Positions 23,401 through 35,811 of a stretch of DNA of 64,000 bases are shown one piece after another (the stretch's first letter is position 1; every line of letters begins with the position of its first letter). Origin of the DNA: Tachypleus tridentatus (lineage: Eukaryota; Arthropoda; Merostomata; Xiphosura; Limulidae); assembly GCF_004210375.1 (NCBI RefSeq), contig NC_134833.1:20453396-20517395 (forward strand), in the 5' to 3' direction. Both the position numbers and the translations under genes were made by a program. The notes under the pieces were generated by a model. That model was not told the origin of the DNA and did no database searches. It saw only the letters and a program-made list of their open reading frames with translations.

Positions 23401-26400
23401 TGATTGTTTGATATAGTAAAGGTGTTGAAGCTGTGTCAATAGTAACATCATATAACAATTGATGGTTGTATATAGTAACAGTATCAAAACAGTGTCTTCA
23501 GTAATGCCGAGCACCAGTTGACGGATGTACATAATAAAAGTATGAAAACAGTGTCTTCAGTAATACCGAGCACCAGGTGACAGTTGTACATAGTAAAAGT
23601 ATAAAAACTGTGTCTTCAGTAATACCGTGCACCAGGTGACAGTTGTGCATAGTAAAAGTATGAAAACTGTGTCTTCAGTAATGCCGTGCTCCAGGTGACA
23701 GTTGTACATAGTAAAAGTATGAAAACAGTGTCTTCAGTAATGCCGTGCACTAGTTGACGGTTGTACATAGTAAAAGTATGAAAACAGTGTCTTCAGTAAT
23801 GCCGTGCACCAGTTGACGGTTGTACATAGTAAAAGTATGAAAACAGTGTCTTCAGTAATGCCGTGCACTAGTTGACGGTTGTACATAGTAAAAGTGTGAA
23901 AACAGTGTCTTCAGTAATGCCGTGCACTAGTTGACGGTTGTACATAGTAAAGGTATGAAAACAGTGTTTTCAGTAATGCCGTGCAACCAGGTGACAGTTG
24001 TACATAGTAAAAGCATGAAAACAGTGTCTTCAGTAATGCCGTGCACCAGTTGACGGTTGTACATAGTAAAAGTATGAAAACAGTGTCTTCAGTAATGCCG
24101 CGCACTAGTTGACGGTTGTACATAGTAAAAGTATGAAAACAGTGTCTTCAGTAATGCCGTGCACCAGTTGACGGTTGTACATAGTAAAAGAATGAAAACA
24201 GTGTCTTCAGTAATGCCGTGCACCAGGTGACAGTTGTACATAGTAAAAGCATGAAAACAGTGTTTCAGTAATGCCGAGCACCAGGTGACGGTTGTACATA
24301 GTAAAAGCATGAAAACAGTGTTTTCAGTAATGCCGAGCAACCAGGTAACAGTTGTACATAGTAAAAGCATGAAAACTGTGTTTTCAGTAATGCCGTGTCC
24401 AGGTGACAGTTGTGCATAGTAAAAGCATGAAAACTGTGTCTTCAGTAACGCCGTGCACCAGGTGACAGTTGTGCATAGTAAAAGCATGAAAATGTGTCTT
24501 CAGTAATGCCGTGCACCAGGTGACAGTTGTGCATAGTAAAAGTATGAAAACAGTGTCTTCAGTAATGCCGTGCAACCAGGTGACAGTTGTACATAGTAAA
24601 AGCATGAAAACAGTGTTTTCAGTAATACCGAGCAACCAGGTGACAGTTGTGCATAGTAAAAGTATGAAAACAGTGTTTTCAGTAATGCCGAGCACAAGGT
24701 GACGGTTGTACATAGTAAAAGTATGAAAACAGTGTTTCAGTAATGCCGAGCACAAGGTGACAGTTGTACATAGTAAAAGCATGAAAACAGTGTTTTCAGT
24801 AATGCCGAGCAACCAGGTGACGGTTGTACATAGTAAAAGCATGAAAACAGTGTTTCAGTAATGCCGAGCACCAGGTAACAGTTGTACATAGTAAAAGCAT
24901 GAAAACCGTGTCTTCAGTAATATCGAGCACCAGTTGACAGTTGTACATAGTAAAAGCATGAAAACAGTGTCTTCAGTAATGCCGTGCACTAGTTGACGGT
25001 TGTACATAGTAAAAGTATGAAAACAGTGTTTTCAGTAATGCCGTGCACTAGTTGACGGTTGTACATAGTAAAAGTATGAAAACAGTGTTTTCAGTAATGC
25101 CGAGCACCAGGTAACAGTTGTACATAGTAAAAGTATGAAAACTGTGTCTTCAGTAATGCCGTGCACTAGTTGACGGTTGTACATAGTAAAAGTATGAAAA
25201 CTGTGTTTTCATTAATACCGAGCACCAGGTGACAGTTGTACATAGTAAAAGTATGAAAACAGTGTCTTCAGTAATGCCGTGCACTAGTTGACGGTTGTAG
25301 ATAGTAAAAGTATAAAAACTGTGTTTTCAGTAATGCCGAGCACCAGGTAACAGTTGTACAATGTAAAAGTATGAAAACTGTGTCTTCAGTAATGCCGTGC
25401 ACCAAATGACAGTTGTGCATAGTAAAATTATAAAAACTGTGTTTTCAGTAATGCCGTGCACCAGGTGAAAGTTGTACATAGTAAAAGTATGAAAACTGTG
25501 TTTACAGTAATGCCGTGCACCAGGTGACAGTTGTACATAGTAAAAGTATGAAAACTGTGTTTTCAGTAATGCCGTGCTCCAGGTGACAGTTGTGCATAGT
25601 AAAAGTATGAAAACTGTGTTTTCAGTAATACCGAGCAACCAGGTGACAGTTGTGCATAGTAAAAGTATGAAAACTGTGTCTTCAGTAATGCCCGCAACCA
25701 GGTGACAGTTGTGCATAGTAAAAGCATGAAAACTGTGTCTTCAGTAATGCCGTGCTCCAGGTGACAGTTGTACATAGTAAAAGCATGAAAACAGTGTCTT
25801 CAGTAATGCCGTGCACCAGTTGACGGTTGTACATAGTAAAAGTATGAAAACAGTGTCTTCAGTAATGCCGTGCACCAGTTGACGGTTGTACATAGTAAAA
25901 GTATGAAAACTGTGTTTTCAGTAATGCCGTGCACCAGTTGACGGTTGTACATAGTAAAAGTATGAAAACAGTGTCTTCAGTAATGCCGTGCAACCAGTTG
26001 ACGGTTGTACATAGTAAAAGCATGAAAACAGTGTCTTCAGTAATGCCGTGCACTAGGTGACGGTTGTACATAGTAAAAGTATGAAAACAGTGTTTTCAGT
26101 AATGCCGCGCACCAGGTGACAGTTGTGCATAGTAAAAGTATAAAACTGTGTTTTCAGTAATGCCGTGCAACCAGGTGACAGTTGTGCATAGTAAAAGCAT
26201 GAAAACTGTGTCTTCAGTAATGCCGTGCACCAGGTGACAGTTGTGCATAGTAAAAGTATGAAAACTGTGTCTTCAGTAATGCCGTGCACCAGGTGACAGT
26301 TGTGCATAGTAAAAGTATGAAAACTGTGTCTTCAGTAATGCCGTGCACCAGTTGACGGTTGTACATAGTAAAAGTATGAAAACAGTGTCTTCAGTAATGC

Positions 26401-29400
26401 CGTGCACCAGTTGACGGTTGTACATAGTAAAAGCATGAAAACAGTGTTTTCAGTAATGCCGAGCAACCAGGTGACGGTTGTACATAGTAAAAGCATGAAA
26501 ACAGTGTTTTCAGTAATGCCGAGCTAACCAGGTAACAGTTGTACATAGTAAAAGTATGAAAACTGTGTCTTCAGTAATGCCGTGCTCCAAATGACAGTTG
26601 TGCATAGTAAAAGTATGAAAACTGTGTCTTCAGTAATGCCGTGCACAAGGTGACAGTTGTGCATAGTAAAAGTATGAAAACTGTGTCTTCAGTAATGCCG
26701 TGCACCAGGTGACAGTTGTGCATAGTAAAAGCATGAAAACTGTGTCTTCAGTAATGCCGTGCACCAGGTGACAGTTGTGCATAGTAAAAGTATGAAAACT
26801 GTGTCTTCAGTAATGCCGTGCACTAGTTGACGGTTGTACATAGTAAAAGTATGAAAACAGTGTCTTCAGTAATGCCGTGCACTAGTTGACGGTTGTACAT
26901 AGTAAAAGCATGAAAACAGTGTTTCAGTAATGCCGTGCACCAGGTGACAGTTGTGCATAGTAAAAGCATGAAAACTGTGTCTTCAGTAATGCCGTGTCCA
27001 GGTGACAGTTGTACATAGTAAAAGTATGAAAACAGTGTCTTCAGTAATGCCGTGCACCAGGTTGACAGTTGTACATAGTAAAAGTATGAAAACAGTGTCT
27101 TCAGTAATGCCGTGCACCAGTTGACGGTTGTACATAGTAAAAGTATGAAAACAGTGTTTTCAGTAATGCCGTGCACCAGTTGACGGTTGTACATAGTAAA
27201 AGCATGAAAACAGTGTCTTCAGTAATGCCGTGCACCAGTTGACGGTTGTACATAGTAAAAGTATGAAAACAGTGTCTTCAGTAATGCCGTGCACTAGTTG
27301 ACGGTTGTACATAGTAAAAGTATGAAAACAGTGTTTCAGTAATGCCGTGCACCAAGTGACAGTTGTGCATAGTAAAAGCATAAAAAACAGTGTTTTCAGT
27401 AATGCCGTGCAACCAGGTGACAGTTGTGCATAGTAAAAGTATGAAAACTGTGTCTTCAGTAATACCGTGCACCAGGTGACAGTTGTGCATAGTAAAAGTA
27501 TGAAAACAGTGTCTTCAGTAATGCCGTGCACCAGGTGACAGTTGTGCATAGTAAAAGTATGAAAACTGTGTCTTCAGTAATGCCGTGCACTAGTTGACGG
27601 TTGTACATAGTAAAAGTATGAAAACAGTGTCTTCAGTAATGCCGTGCACCAGGTGACGGTTGTACATAGTAAAAGTATGAAAACAGTGTTTTCAGTAATG
27701 CCGAGCACCAGGTAACAGTTGTACATAGTAAAAGTATGAAAACTGTGTCTTCAGTAATGCCGTGCTCCAAATGACAGTTGTGCATAGTAAAAGTATGAAA
27801 ACTGTGTCTTCAGTAATGCCGTGCACAAGGTGACAGTTGTGCATAGTAAAAGTATGAAAACTGTGTCTTCAGTAATGCCGTGCACCAGGTGACAGTTGTG
27901 CATAGTAAAAGTATGAAAACTGTGTCTTCAGTAATGCCGTGCACCAGGTGACAGTTGTGCATAGTAAAAGTATGAAAACTGTGTCTTCAGTAATGCCGTG
28001 CACCAGTTGACGGTTGTACATAGTAAAAGTATGAAAACTGTGTTTTCATTAATACCGAGCACCAGGTGACAGTTGTGCATAGTAAAAGTATGAAAACAGT
28101 GTTTTCAGTAATGCCGAGCACCAGGTGACGGTTGTACATAGTAAAAGTATGAAAACAGTGTTTTCAGTAATGCCGAGCACCAGGTGACAGTTGTACATAG
28201 TAAAAGTATGAAAACAGTGTTTTCAGTAATGCCGAGCACCAGGTGACGGTTGTACATAGTAAAAGTATGAAAACAGTGTTTTCAGTAATGCCGAGCACCA
28301 GGTAACAGTTGTACATAGTAAAAGTATGAAAACTGTGTCTTCAGTAATATCGAACACCAGTTGACAGTTGTACATAGTAAAAGTATGAAAACAGTGTCTT
28401 CAGTAATGCCGTGCACTAGTTGACGGTTGTACATAGTAAAAGTATGAAAACAGTGTTTTCAGTAATGCCGTGCACTAGTTGACGGTTGTACATAGTAAAA
28501 GTATGAAAACAGTGTCTTCAGTAATGCCGAGCACCAGGTGACGGTTGTACATAGTAAAAGTATGAAAACAGTATTTTCAGTAATGCCGAGCACCAGGTAA
28601 CAGTTGTACATAGTAAAAGTATGAAAACTGTGTCTTCAGTAATGCCGTGCACTAGTTGACGGTTGTACATAGTAAAAGTATGAAAACTGTGTTTTCATTA
28701 ATGCCGTGCACCAGGTAACAGTTGTACATAGTAAAAGTATGAAAACAGTGTTTTCAGTAATGCCGAGCACCAGGTGACGGTTGTACATAGTAAAAGTATG
28801 AAACAGTGTTTTCAGTAATGCCGAGCACCAGGTAACAGTTGTACAATGTAAAAGTATGAAAACTGTGTCTTCAGTAATGCCGTGCACCAAGTGACAGTTG
28901 TGCATAGTAAAAGTATAAAAACTGTGTTTTCAGTAATGCCGTGCACCAGTTGACACTTGTACATAGTAAAAGTATGAAAACTGTGTCTTCAGTAATGCCG
29001 TGCACCAGGTGAAAGTTGTACATAGTAAAAGTATGAAAACTGTGTTTACAGTAATGCCGTGCACCAGGTAACAGTTGTACAATGTAAAAGTATGAAACAG
29101 TGTTTTCAGTAATGCCGAGCACCAGGTAACAGTTGTACAATGTAAAAGTATGAAAACTGTGTCTTCAGTAATGCCGTGCACCAGGTGAAAGTTGTACATA
29201 GTAAAAGTATGAAAACTGTGTTTACAGTAATGCCGTGCACCAGGTGACAGTTGTACATAGTAAAAGTATGAAAACTGTGTTTTCAGTAATGCCGTGCTCC
29301 AGGTGACAGTTGTGCATAGTAAAAGTATGAAAACTGTGTTTTCATTAATACCGAGCACCAGGTGACAGTTGTGCATAGTAAAAGTATGAAAACTGTGTCT

Positions 29401-32020
29401 TCAGTAATGCCGTGCACCAGGTGACAGTTGTGCATAGTAAAAGTATGAAAACAGTGTTTTCATTAATACCGAGCACCAGGTGACAGTTGTGCATAGTAAA
29501 AGTATGAAAACTGTGTTTTCATTAATTCCGAGCACCAGGTGACAGTTGTGCATAGTAAAAGTATGAAAACTGTGTCTTCAGTAATGCCGTGCTCCAGGTG
29601 ACAGTTGTACATAGTAAAAGTATGAAAACAGTGTCTTCAGTAATGCCGTGCACTAGTTGACGGTTGTACATAGTAAAAGTATGAAAACAGTGTCTTCAGT
29701 AATGCCGTGCACTAGTTGACGGTTGTACATAGTAAAAGTATGAAAACAGTGTTTTCAGTAATGCCGTGCACTAGTTGACGGTTGTACATAGTAAAAGTAT
29801 GAAAACAGTGTCTTCAGTAATGCCGTGCACTAGTTGACGGTTGTACATAGTAAAAGTATGAAAACAGTGTCTTCAGTAATGCCGTGCACTAGTTGACGGT
29901 TGTACATAGTAAAAGTATGAAAACAGTGTTTTCAGTAATGCCGTGCACCAAGTGACAGTTGTGCATAGTAAAAGTATAAAAACTGTGTTTTCAGTAATGC
30001 CGTGCTCCAGGTGACAGTTGTACATAGTAAAAGTATGAAAACAGTGTTTTCAGTAATGCCGAGCACCAGGTGACGGTTGTGCATAGTAAAAGTATGAAAA
30101 CTGTGTCTTCAGTAATGCCGTGCACAAGGTGACAGTTGTACATAATAATGGTATGAAAACTGTGTCTTGAGTAACGCTGTGCACCAGGTGACAGTTGTGC
30201 ATAGTAAAAGTATGAAAAATGTGTCTTCAGTAATGCCGTGCACCAGGTGACAGTTGTGCATAGTAAAAGTATGAAAACTGTGTCTTCAGTAATGCCGTGC
30301 ACCAGGTGACAGTTGTACATAGTAAAAGTATGAAAACTGTGTTTTCATTAATACCGAGCACCAGGTGACAGTTGTGCATAGTAAAAGTATGAAAACTGTG
30401 TCTTCAGTAATGCCGTGCACCAGGTGACAGTTGTGCATAGTAAAAGTATGAAAACTGTGTCTTCAGTAATGCCGTGCTCCAGGTGACAGTTGTACATATT
30501 AAAAGTATGAAAACAGTGTCTTCAGTAATGCCGTGCACTAGTTGACGGTTGTACATAGTAAAAGTATGAAAACAGTGTCTTCAGTAATGCCGTGCACTAG
30601 TTGACGGTTGTACATAGCAAAAGTATGAAAACAGTGTCTTCAGTAATGCTGTGCACTAGTTGACGGTTGTACATAGTAAAAGTATGAAAACAGTGTTTTC
30701 AGTAATGCCGTGCACCAAGTGACAGTTGTACATAGTAAAAGTATGAAAACAGTGTCTTCAGTAATGCCGTGCACTAGTTGACGGTTGTACATAGTAAAAG
30801 TATGAAAACAGTGTCTTCAGTAATGCCGTGCACTAGTTGACGGTTGTACATAGTAAAAGTATGAAAACAGTGTCTTCAGTAATGCCGTGCACTAGTTGAC
30901 GGTTGTACATAGTAAAAGTATGAAAACAGTGTTTTCAGTAATGCCGAGCACCAGGTGACGGTTGTACATAGTAAAAGTATGAAAACAGTGTTTTCAGTAA
31001 TGCCGAGCACCAGGTAACAGTTGTACATAGTAAAAGTATGAAAACTGTGTCTTCAGTAATATCGAGCACCAGTTGACAGTTGTACATAGTAAAAGTATGA
31101 AAACAGTGTCTTCAGTAATGCCGTGCACTAGTTGACGGTTGTACATAGTAAAAGTATGAAAACAGTGTTTTCAGTAATGCCGTGCACTAGTTGACGGTTG
31201 TACATAGTAAAAGTATGAAAACAGTGTTTTCAGTAATGCCGAGCACCAGGTGACGGTTGTACATAGTAAAAGTATGAAAACAGTGTTTTCAGTAATGCCG
31301 AGCACCAGGTAACAGTTGTACATAGTAAAAGTATGAAAACTGTGTCTTCAGTAATGTCGTGCACTAGTTGACGGTTGTACATAGTAAAAGTATGAAAACT
31401 ATGTTTTCATTAATACCGAGCACCAGGTGACAGTTGTACATAGTAAAAGTATGAAAACTGTGTTTTCAGTAATGCCGTGCTCCAGGTGACAGTTGTGCAT
31501 AGTAAAAGTATGAAAACTGTGTCTTCAGTAATGCCGTGCACAAGGTGACAGTTGTGCATAGTAAAAGTATGAAAACTGTGTCTTCAGTAATGCCGTGCAC
31601 CAGGTGACAGTTGTACATAGTAAAAGTATGAAAACTGTGTTTTCATTAATACCGAGCACCAGGTGACAGTTGTACATAGTAAAAGTATGAAAACAGTGTC
31701 TTCAGTAATGCCGTGCACCAGGTAACAGTTGTACATAGTAAAAGTATGAAAACAGTGTTTTCAGTAATGCCGAGCACCAGGTGACGGTTGTACATAGTAA
31801 AAGTATGAAAACAGTGTTTTCAGTAATGCCGAGCACCAGGTAACAGTTGTACAATGTAAAAGTATGAAAACTGTGTCTTCAGTAATGCCGTGCACTAGTT
31901 GACGGTTGTACATAATAAAAGTATGAAAACTGTGTTTTCAGTAATGCCTTGCACCAGGTGACAGTTGTACATAATAATGGTATGAAAACTGTGTCTTGAG
32001 TAACGCTGTGCACCACTTGA
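23400..32020. repeat. 59-bp satellite array, about 146 copies, 8.6 kb
   Basis: The unit contains GTACATAGTAAAAGTATGAA, AACAGTGTCTTCAGTAATGC and CGTGCACCAGGTGACAGTT. Recurring variants are CACTAGTTGACGG, CAACCAGG, GAGCACC, GTGCAT for GTACAT, ACTGTG for ACAGTG, and TTTTCATTAATACC. One-base losses (GTGTTTCAG, CAACC) shift the length to 58-60 bp. The many minus-strand frames of 60-152 codons are three-monomer (177-bp) periodic translations of the array. The left edge is diverged (TCAATAGTAACATC); the right edge decays into unrelated sequence after 32005. Confidence 0.97.
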
Positions 32021-32084
32021 CACACAGTAAGACAGAGATATTCTTGTAATGTTATCTTGTGATGTAAATGAAATATGACGAAAG

Positions 32085-33300
32085 AGACATAGCAAAGATG
32101 GCTCTACTCGAAGAGTCTAAGGTCGCATTTTATTGTTTCTAAACATGAGAAACATATAGTAAAGATGGCTTTACTCGAAGAATCTAAGGTCGCATTTTAT
32201 TGTTTCTAAACATGAGAAACATATAGTAAAAATGGCTTTACTAGAAGAATCAAAGTCGCATTTTCTTTGTTTCTAAACATGAGAAACACATAGTAAAGAT
32301 GGCTTTACTAGAAGAATCTAAGGTCGCATTTTCTTTGTTTCTAAACATGAGAAACACATAGTAAGATGGCTTTACTCGAAGAATCTAAGGTCGCATTTTA
32401 TTTGTTTCTAAACATGAGAAACATATAGTAAAGATGGCTTTACTAGAAGAATCTAAGGTCGCATTTTCTTTGTTTCTAAACATGAGAAACATATAGTAAA
32501 GATGGCTTTACTCGAAGAATCTAAGGTCGCATTTTATTTGTTTCTAAACATGAGAAACATATAGTAAAGATGGCTTTACTAGAAGAATCTAAGGTCGCAT
32601 TTTCTTTGTTTCTAAACATGAGAAACATATAGTAAAGATGGCTTTACTCGAAGAATCTAAGGTCGCATTTTCTTTGTTTCTAAACATGAGAAACATATAG
32701 TAAAGATGGCTTTACTCGAAGAATCTAAGGTCGCATTTTATTTGTTTCTAAACATGAGAAACATATAGTAAAGATGGCTTTACTCGTAGAATTTAAGGTC
32801 GCATTTTATTGTTTCTAAACATGAGAAACATATAGTAAAGGTTGCTTTACTAGAAGAATCTAAGGTCGCATTTTATTGTTTCTAAACAGGAGAAACATAT
32901 AGTAAAGATGGCTTTACTCGAAGAATCGAAGGTCGCATTTTATTGTTTCTAAACAGGAAAAACATATAGTAAAGATGGCTTTACTCGAAGAATCGAAGGT
33001 CGCATTTTATTGTTTCTAAACAGGAGAAACACATAGTAAAGATGACTTTACTCGTAGAATTTAAGGTCGCATTTTATTGTTTCTAAACATGAAAACATAT
33101 AGTAAAGATGGCTTTACTCGAAGAATCTAAGGTCGCATTTTATTGTTTCTAAACATGAGAAACATATTGTAAAGGTGGCTTTACTAGAAGAATCTAAGGT
33201 CACATTTTTTTTTGTTTCTAAACATGAGAAACACATAGCAAAGATGGCTTTACTCGTAGAATCTGAGGACGCATTTTCTTTGTTTCTAAGCAGAAGACCC
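32085..33300. repeat. About 67-bp tandem array, about 18 copies
   Basis: The unit contains TAGTAAAGATGGCTTTACT, CGAAGAATCTAAGGTCGCAT and TTTCTAAACATGAGAAACAT. Two alternating variants are visible (CTCGAAG with TTTTATTG; CTAGAAG with TTTTCTTTG). Copies from about 32880 onward diverge (ACAGGAGAAAC, CTCGTAGAATTTAAGG). It starts less than 70 bp after the end of the 59-bp array. Confidence 0.95.
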
Positions 33301-33795
33301 ATAGCATTTTGTGGGAATACTTATGTGCAGTTTCAAATTGGAATATAATTAATTTCTAATCGCGAAAGAGGAATATAAAGTCTAGCAGAGAAATGATCCG
33401 AACACTAAGTGTAGAAGGTTTAGCCTTTTTTTCAATGTGTTTAATCACACTAAACTTGTATGTAACGGTTATACAATCTATTATACAGTATATTGATTGA
33501 CTAATGTTCTTTTTATTTTCTGATACTTTCCTCATTAATGGCTTCTAGGAGATTGGGACAGTCAGATGACCCTCAACAAGTTGTTACTAATATGCATTGT
33601 TTTGGTCATGCCCATTAGAAAAGAAAATGCGAATTTTGATCCGATATCCATTAACTTTTCCAAGATGCTCATCTTACATTCTGAAAACCCGTAACGTTCC
33701 TTATCTGTTCTTAATAACATTAGTTCATTACCCATAAAAAACCCAAAATACAAGATAACAATACAACGTACTGAGATGGAAGGTAACTACAATGA
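33301..33795. other. Unannotated stretch
   Basis: A 63-codon minus-strand frame (33562-33753) reads as mixed-composition protein but matches nothing I know and is not the expected next part of the receptor. Confidence 0.35.
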
Positions 33796-33797
33796 AT

Positions 33798-34105
33798 TGT
33801 AAATAATATGTAATATAAATAATAATATTACAGTGTAATATAAATAATATGTAATATAAATAATAATATTACAGTGTAATATAAATAATATGTAATATAA
33901 ATAATAATATTACAGTGTAATATAAATAATATGTAATATAAATAATAATATTACAGTGTAATATAAATAATATGTAATATAAATAATAATATTACAGTGT
34001 AATATAAATAATATGTAATATAAATAATAATATTACAGTGTAATATAAATAATATGTAATATAAATAATAATATTACAGTGTAATATAAATAATATGTAA
34101 TATAA
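33798..34105. repeat. 41-bp AT-rich tandem array, about 7.5 copies
   Basis: A near-perfect unit of TAATATAAATAATATG plus TAATATAAATAATAATATTA and CAGTG is repeated head to tail with almost no divergence, indicating a recent expansion. It lies about 370 bp beyond the receptor exon's splice donor. Confidence 0.95.
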
Positions 34106-34473
34106 AGCTAGTTCATAAAATATTGCGCATGATATTCGTTTCAAGTTGTATCGACTTTTATCAAATAAGTTACAATAACTTACAGAATCTTTACGGTTAT
34201 AAAGATGTTGCTTTAAGAGCTTTAACGCTTCGTTAAAAAACTAAAAGTGATTACAACAGTGTTAATTAAACAGTGTTAATATAATTAAACATGTTGCATT
34301 ACTAAGTTTAACTCATCTGTTTCACTATTGGCCCTTTGTTATCTTTGCCTAAGAAAAAAATGAAAAAATATTTTCCTTTTGTATTTTTAAATATAATTTC
34401 TGCCTTAGAGCATGTTTGCTTTAAGCTAAAGGTCCTTAATTTTTTTAAGCTTTCAAACTAATTCGTCACGTTG
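34106..34473. other. Presumed start of receptor intron 1
   Basis: AT-rich DNA just 3' (on the minus strand) of the splice donor; no second exon recognised. Confidence 0.4.
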
Positions 34474-34487
34474 CTATAATCTGATCC

Positions 34488-34493
34488 ACTCAC
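34488..34493 (-). other. Splice donor of receptor exon 1
   Basis: The minus strand reads GAG/GTGAGT across 34496-34488. Beyond it the frame continues only six codons (GEWIRL-like) to a stop, and those residues do not fit the family. The GT at 34493-34492 is therefore the likely intron start. Confidence 0.85.
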
Positions 34494-35247
34494 CTCTTGC
34501 GTGTTGAGCCACGTCTTTAAGAATGTTTGTGTAGTTCGTCCTCGGATCAGTTTCATCGAAGTTCAGGTAGTACACGTCTCTATTAAGCTTCCTGTAGACA
34601 GCACTTAGCGTGAAGTAACAGTTAGAGTTTCCCAAAACGTGATCGGAGAAATTATGGAAGAGTAGAGCAATAACCTGCCAGCGGAATCTGCGCAAAATTT
34701 TCAGGAATATGTGGCCAATCTGAGTATACGACCCGTTCATTCTGGTTAGTAGCGAGTAAAATGGCTTCTTCTGGTCAAAGTTATCATTCTGTCCTCCGGC
34801 AGTTAGCAGCGGAATGTCCCATACAGCAGTGTAACGGGACAGTGGTCCAAGGACGTAAGGACAGAGTGGTCCGAGAAAGACGTCAACTTCACCGGAGATG
34901 TAAGAATCGAATGCCGCTAAAGGACCAAGAGTTGAGGAACAGTGAGTGTTTTTTTGGTAAATTTTCACCGAGCGTCCACCGAGAGGACCATTTCTGTTTT
35001 CCGCTTCCAATTTCTGGACAGCAAATTCTACAGCCGCTAACACCTTGAAGAGGGAATATGGATATTTGGGGTTTTCTGGAGCCAAGACTAATATGCGTAT
35101 TGCTCGATTTGCACCCCCGTCCTCCGATAGAACTCTCTGCCTGATATAAAAAGCCATATTGGAGACCATCTGGTCAACATCACCAGTTTCAGATAGGCCT
35201 AATGCGAAACTGATAATACCTGTCAGTATTACGCCAAATAACCGCAT
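34494..35247 (-). CDS. Natriuretic-peptide-receptor-like protein, first coding exon (partial gene)
   Basis: The exon encodes 251 complete residues plus the first base of codon 252. Residues 1-19 form a signal peptide (MRLFGVILTGIISFALG), so the protein is secreted or type I membrane. From about residue 50 it matches the extracellular ANF-receptor/periplasmic-binding-like domain of NPR and receptor guanylate cyclases: RILVLAPENP, the C103 ... GPLCPYVLGPLSRY block with C129, WDIPLLTAGG, FRWQVIALL and C210. N171, N199 and N238 lie in N-x-S/T sequons. The frame ends at a GCAAGAG/GTGAGT donor (34494/34493), a phase-1 intron. ATG 35247 is the first in-frame Met after a TAG. In insects this family includes receptors proposed for eclosion hormone and NPLP1-derived peptides. 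Whether the product has a cyclase domain or is a clearance-type receptor cannot be told from one exon. Confidence 0.9.
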
Positions 35248-35270
35248 CGCTAACAGAATTGTGTTGTACG

Positions 35271-35285
35271 GACTGGGCTAAAGGT
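35271..35285 (-). other. Possible acceptor upstream of the receptor start codon
   Basis: On the minus strand CTGACCTTTAGCCCAG precedes the ATG by about 25 bases. If used, the coding exon would start near 35272 and the 5' UTR would lie in another exon. The pyrimidine tract is weak. Confidence 0.3.
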
Positions 35286-35671
35286 CAGCAACTTTCAAAA
35301 CTGGTAACCAAAAACGAATTACTTTTCTGTAAGGCTTAGATATTAAAGTAACTTATTGATTATGGAGATCTGCTCAAATGATCAAATCTGTATAGAACAT
35401 AAGTGTTGTACACCTAGTAGAAGCTAACACCAAATAATACTTTTCAGTTGACGATAAACCTTTATAATTGGTTAGTTTAACAATACCCAACGTTCAATAT
35501 TTTCTTAATAATGTTGCAACTTTCTAGATCACAAACTACCAAGAGAATAAATCAAATAGCCGCTTCATGAGCTAAATCACTTTGTTTTTCTGGTGTTCTA
35601 CAGTTACTAAAAACCTCAGAAATAATTTTATGCGTAAGTAAATTCTCTCAAAAAATGCTTAGTTATAAATC

Positions 35672-35811
35672 ACTAAACGGTTCAGTACGAACCTCAAAAG
35701 ATACGAACCAATCATACTTATAATAAATAATTCCACTAAAACACTAAACGGTTCAGTACGAACCTCAAAAGATACGAACCAATTATACTTATAATAAATA
35801 ATTCCACTAAT
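35672..35811. repeat. Tandem duplication of about 70 bp, 2 copies
   Basis: CACTAAACGGTTCAGTACGA, ACCTCAAAAGATACGAACC and TTATAATAAATAATTCCACT occur twice in direct orientation with one substitution (CAATCATAC against CAATTATAC). It lies about 430-560 bp upstream of the receptor's start codon. Confidence 0.9.

Noticed and set aside
23911..32095. Many minus-strand frames of 60-152 codons with a shared motif
   Set aside because: All are translations of the 59-bp array with a three-monomer period.
33562..33753. Second receptor exon on the minus strand
   Set aside because: The translation lacks the expected continuation of the ligand-binding domain and has no clear acceptor.
34761..35048. 95-codon plus-strand frame
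   Set aside because: Antisense shadow of the receptor exon.
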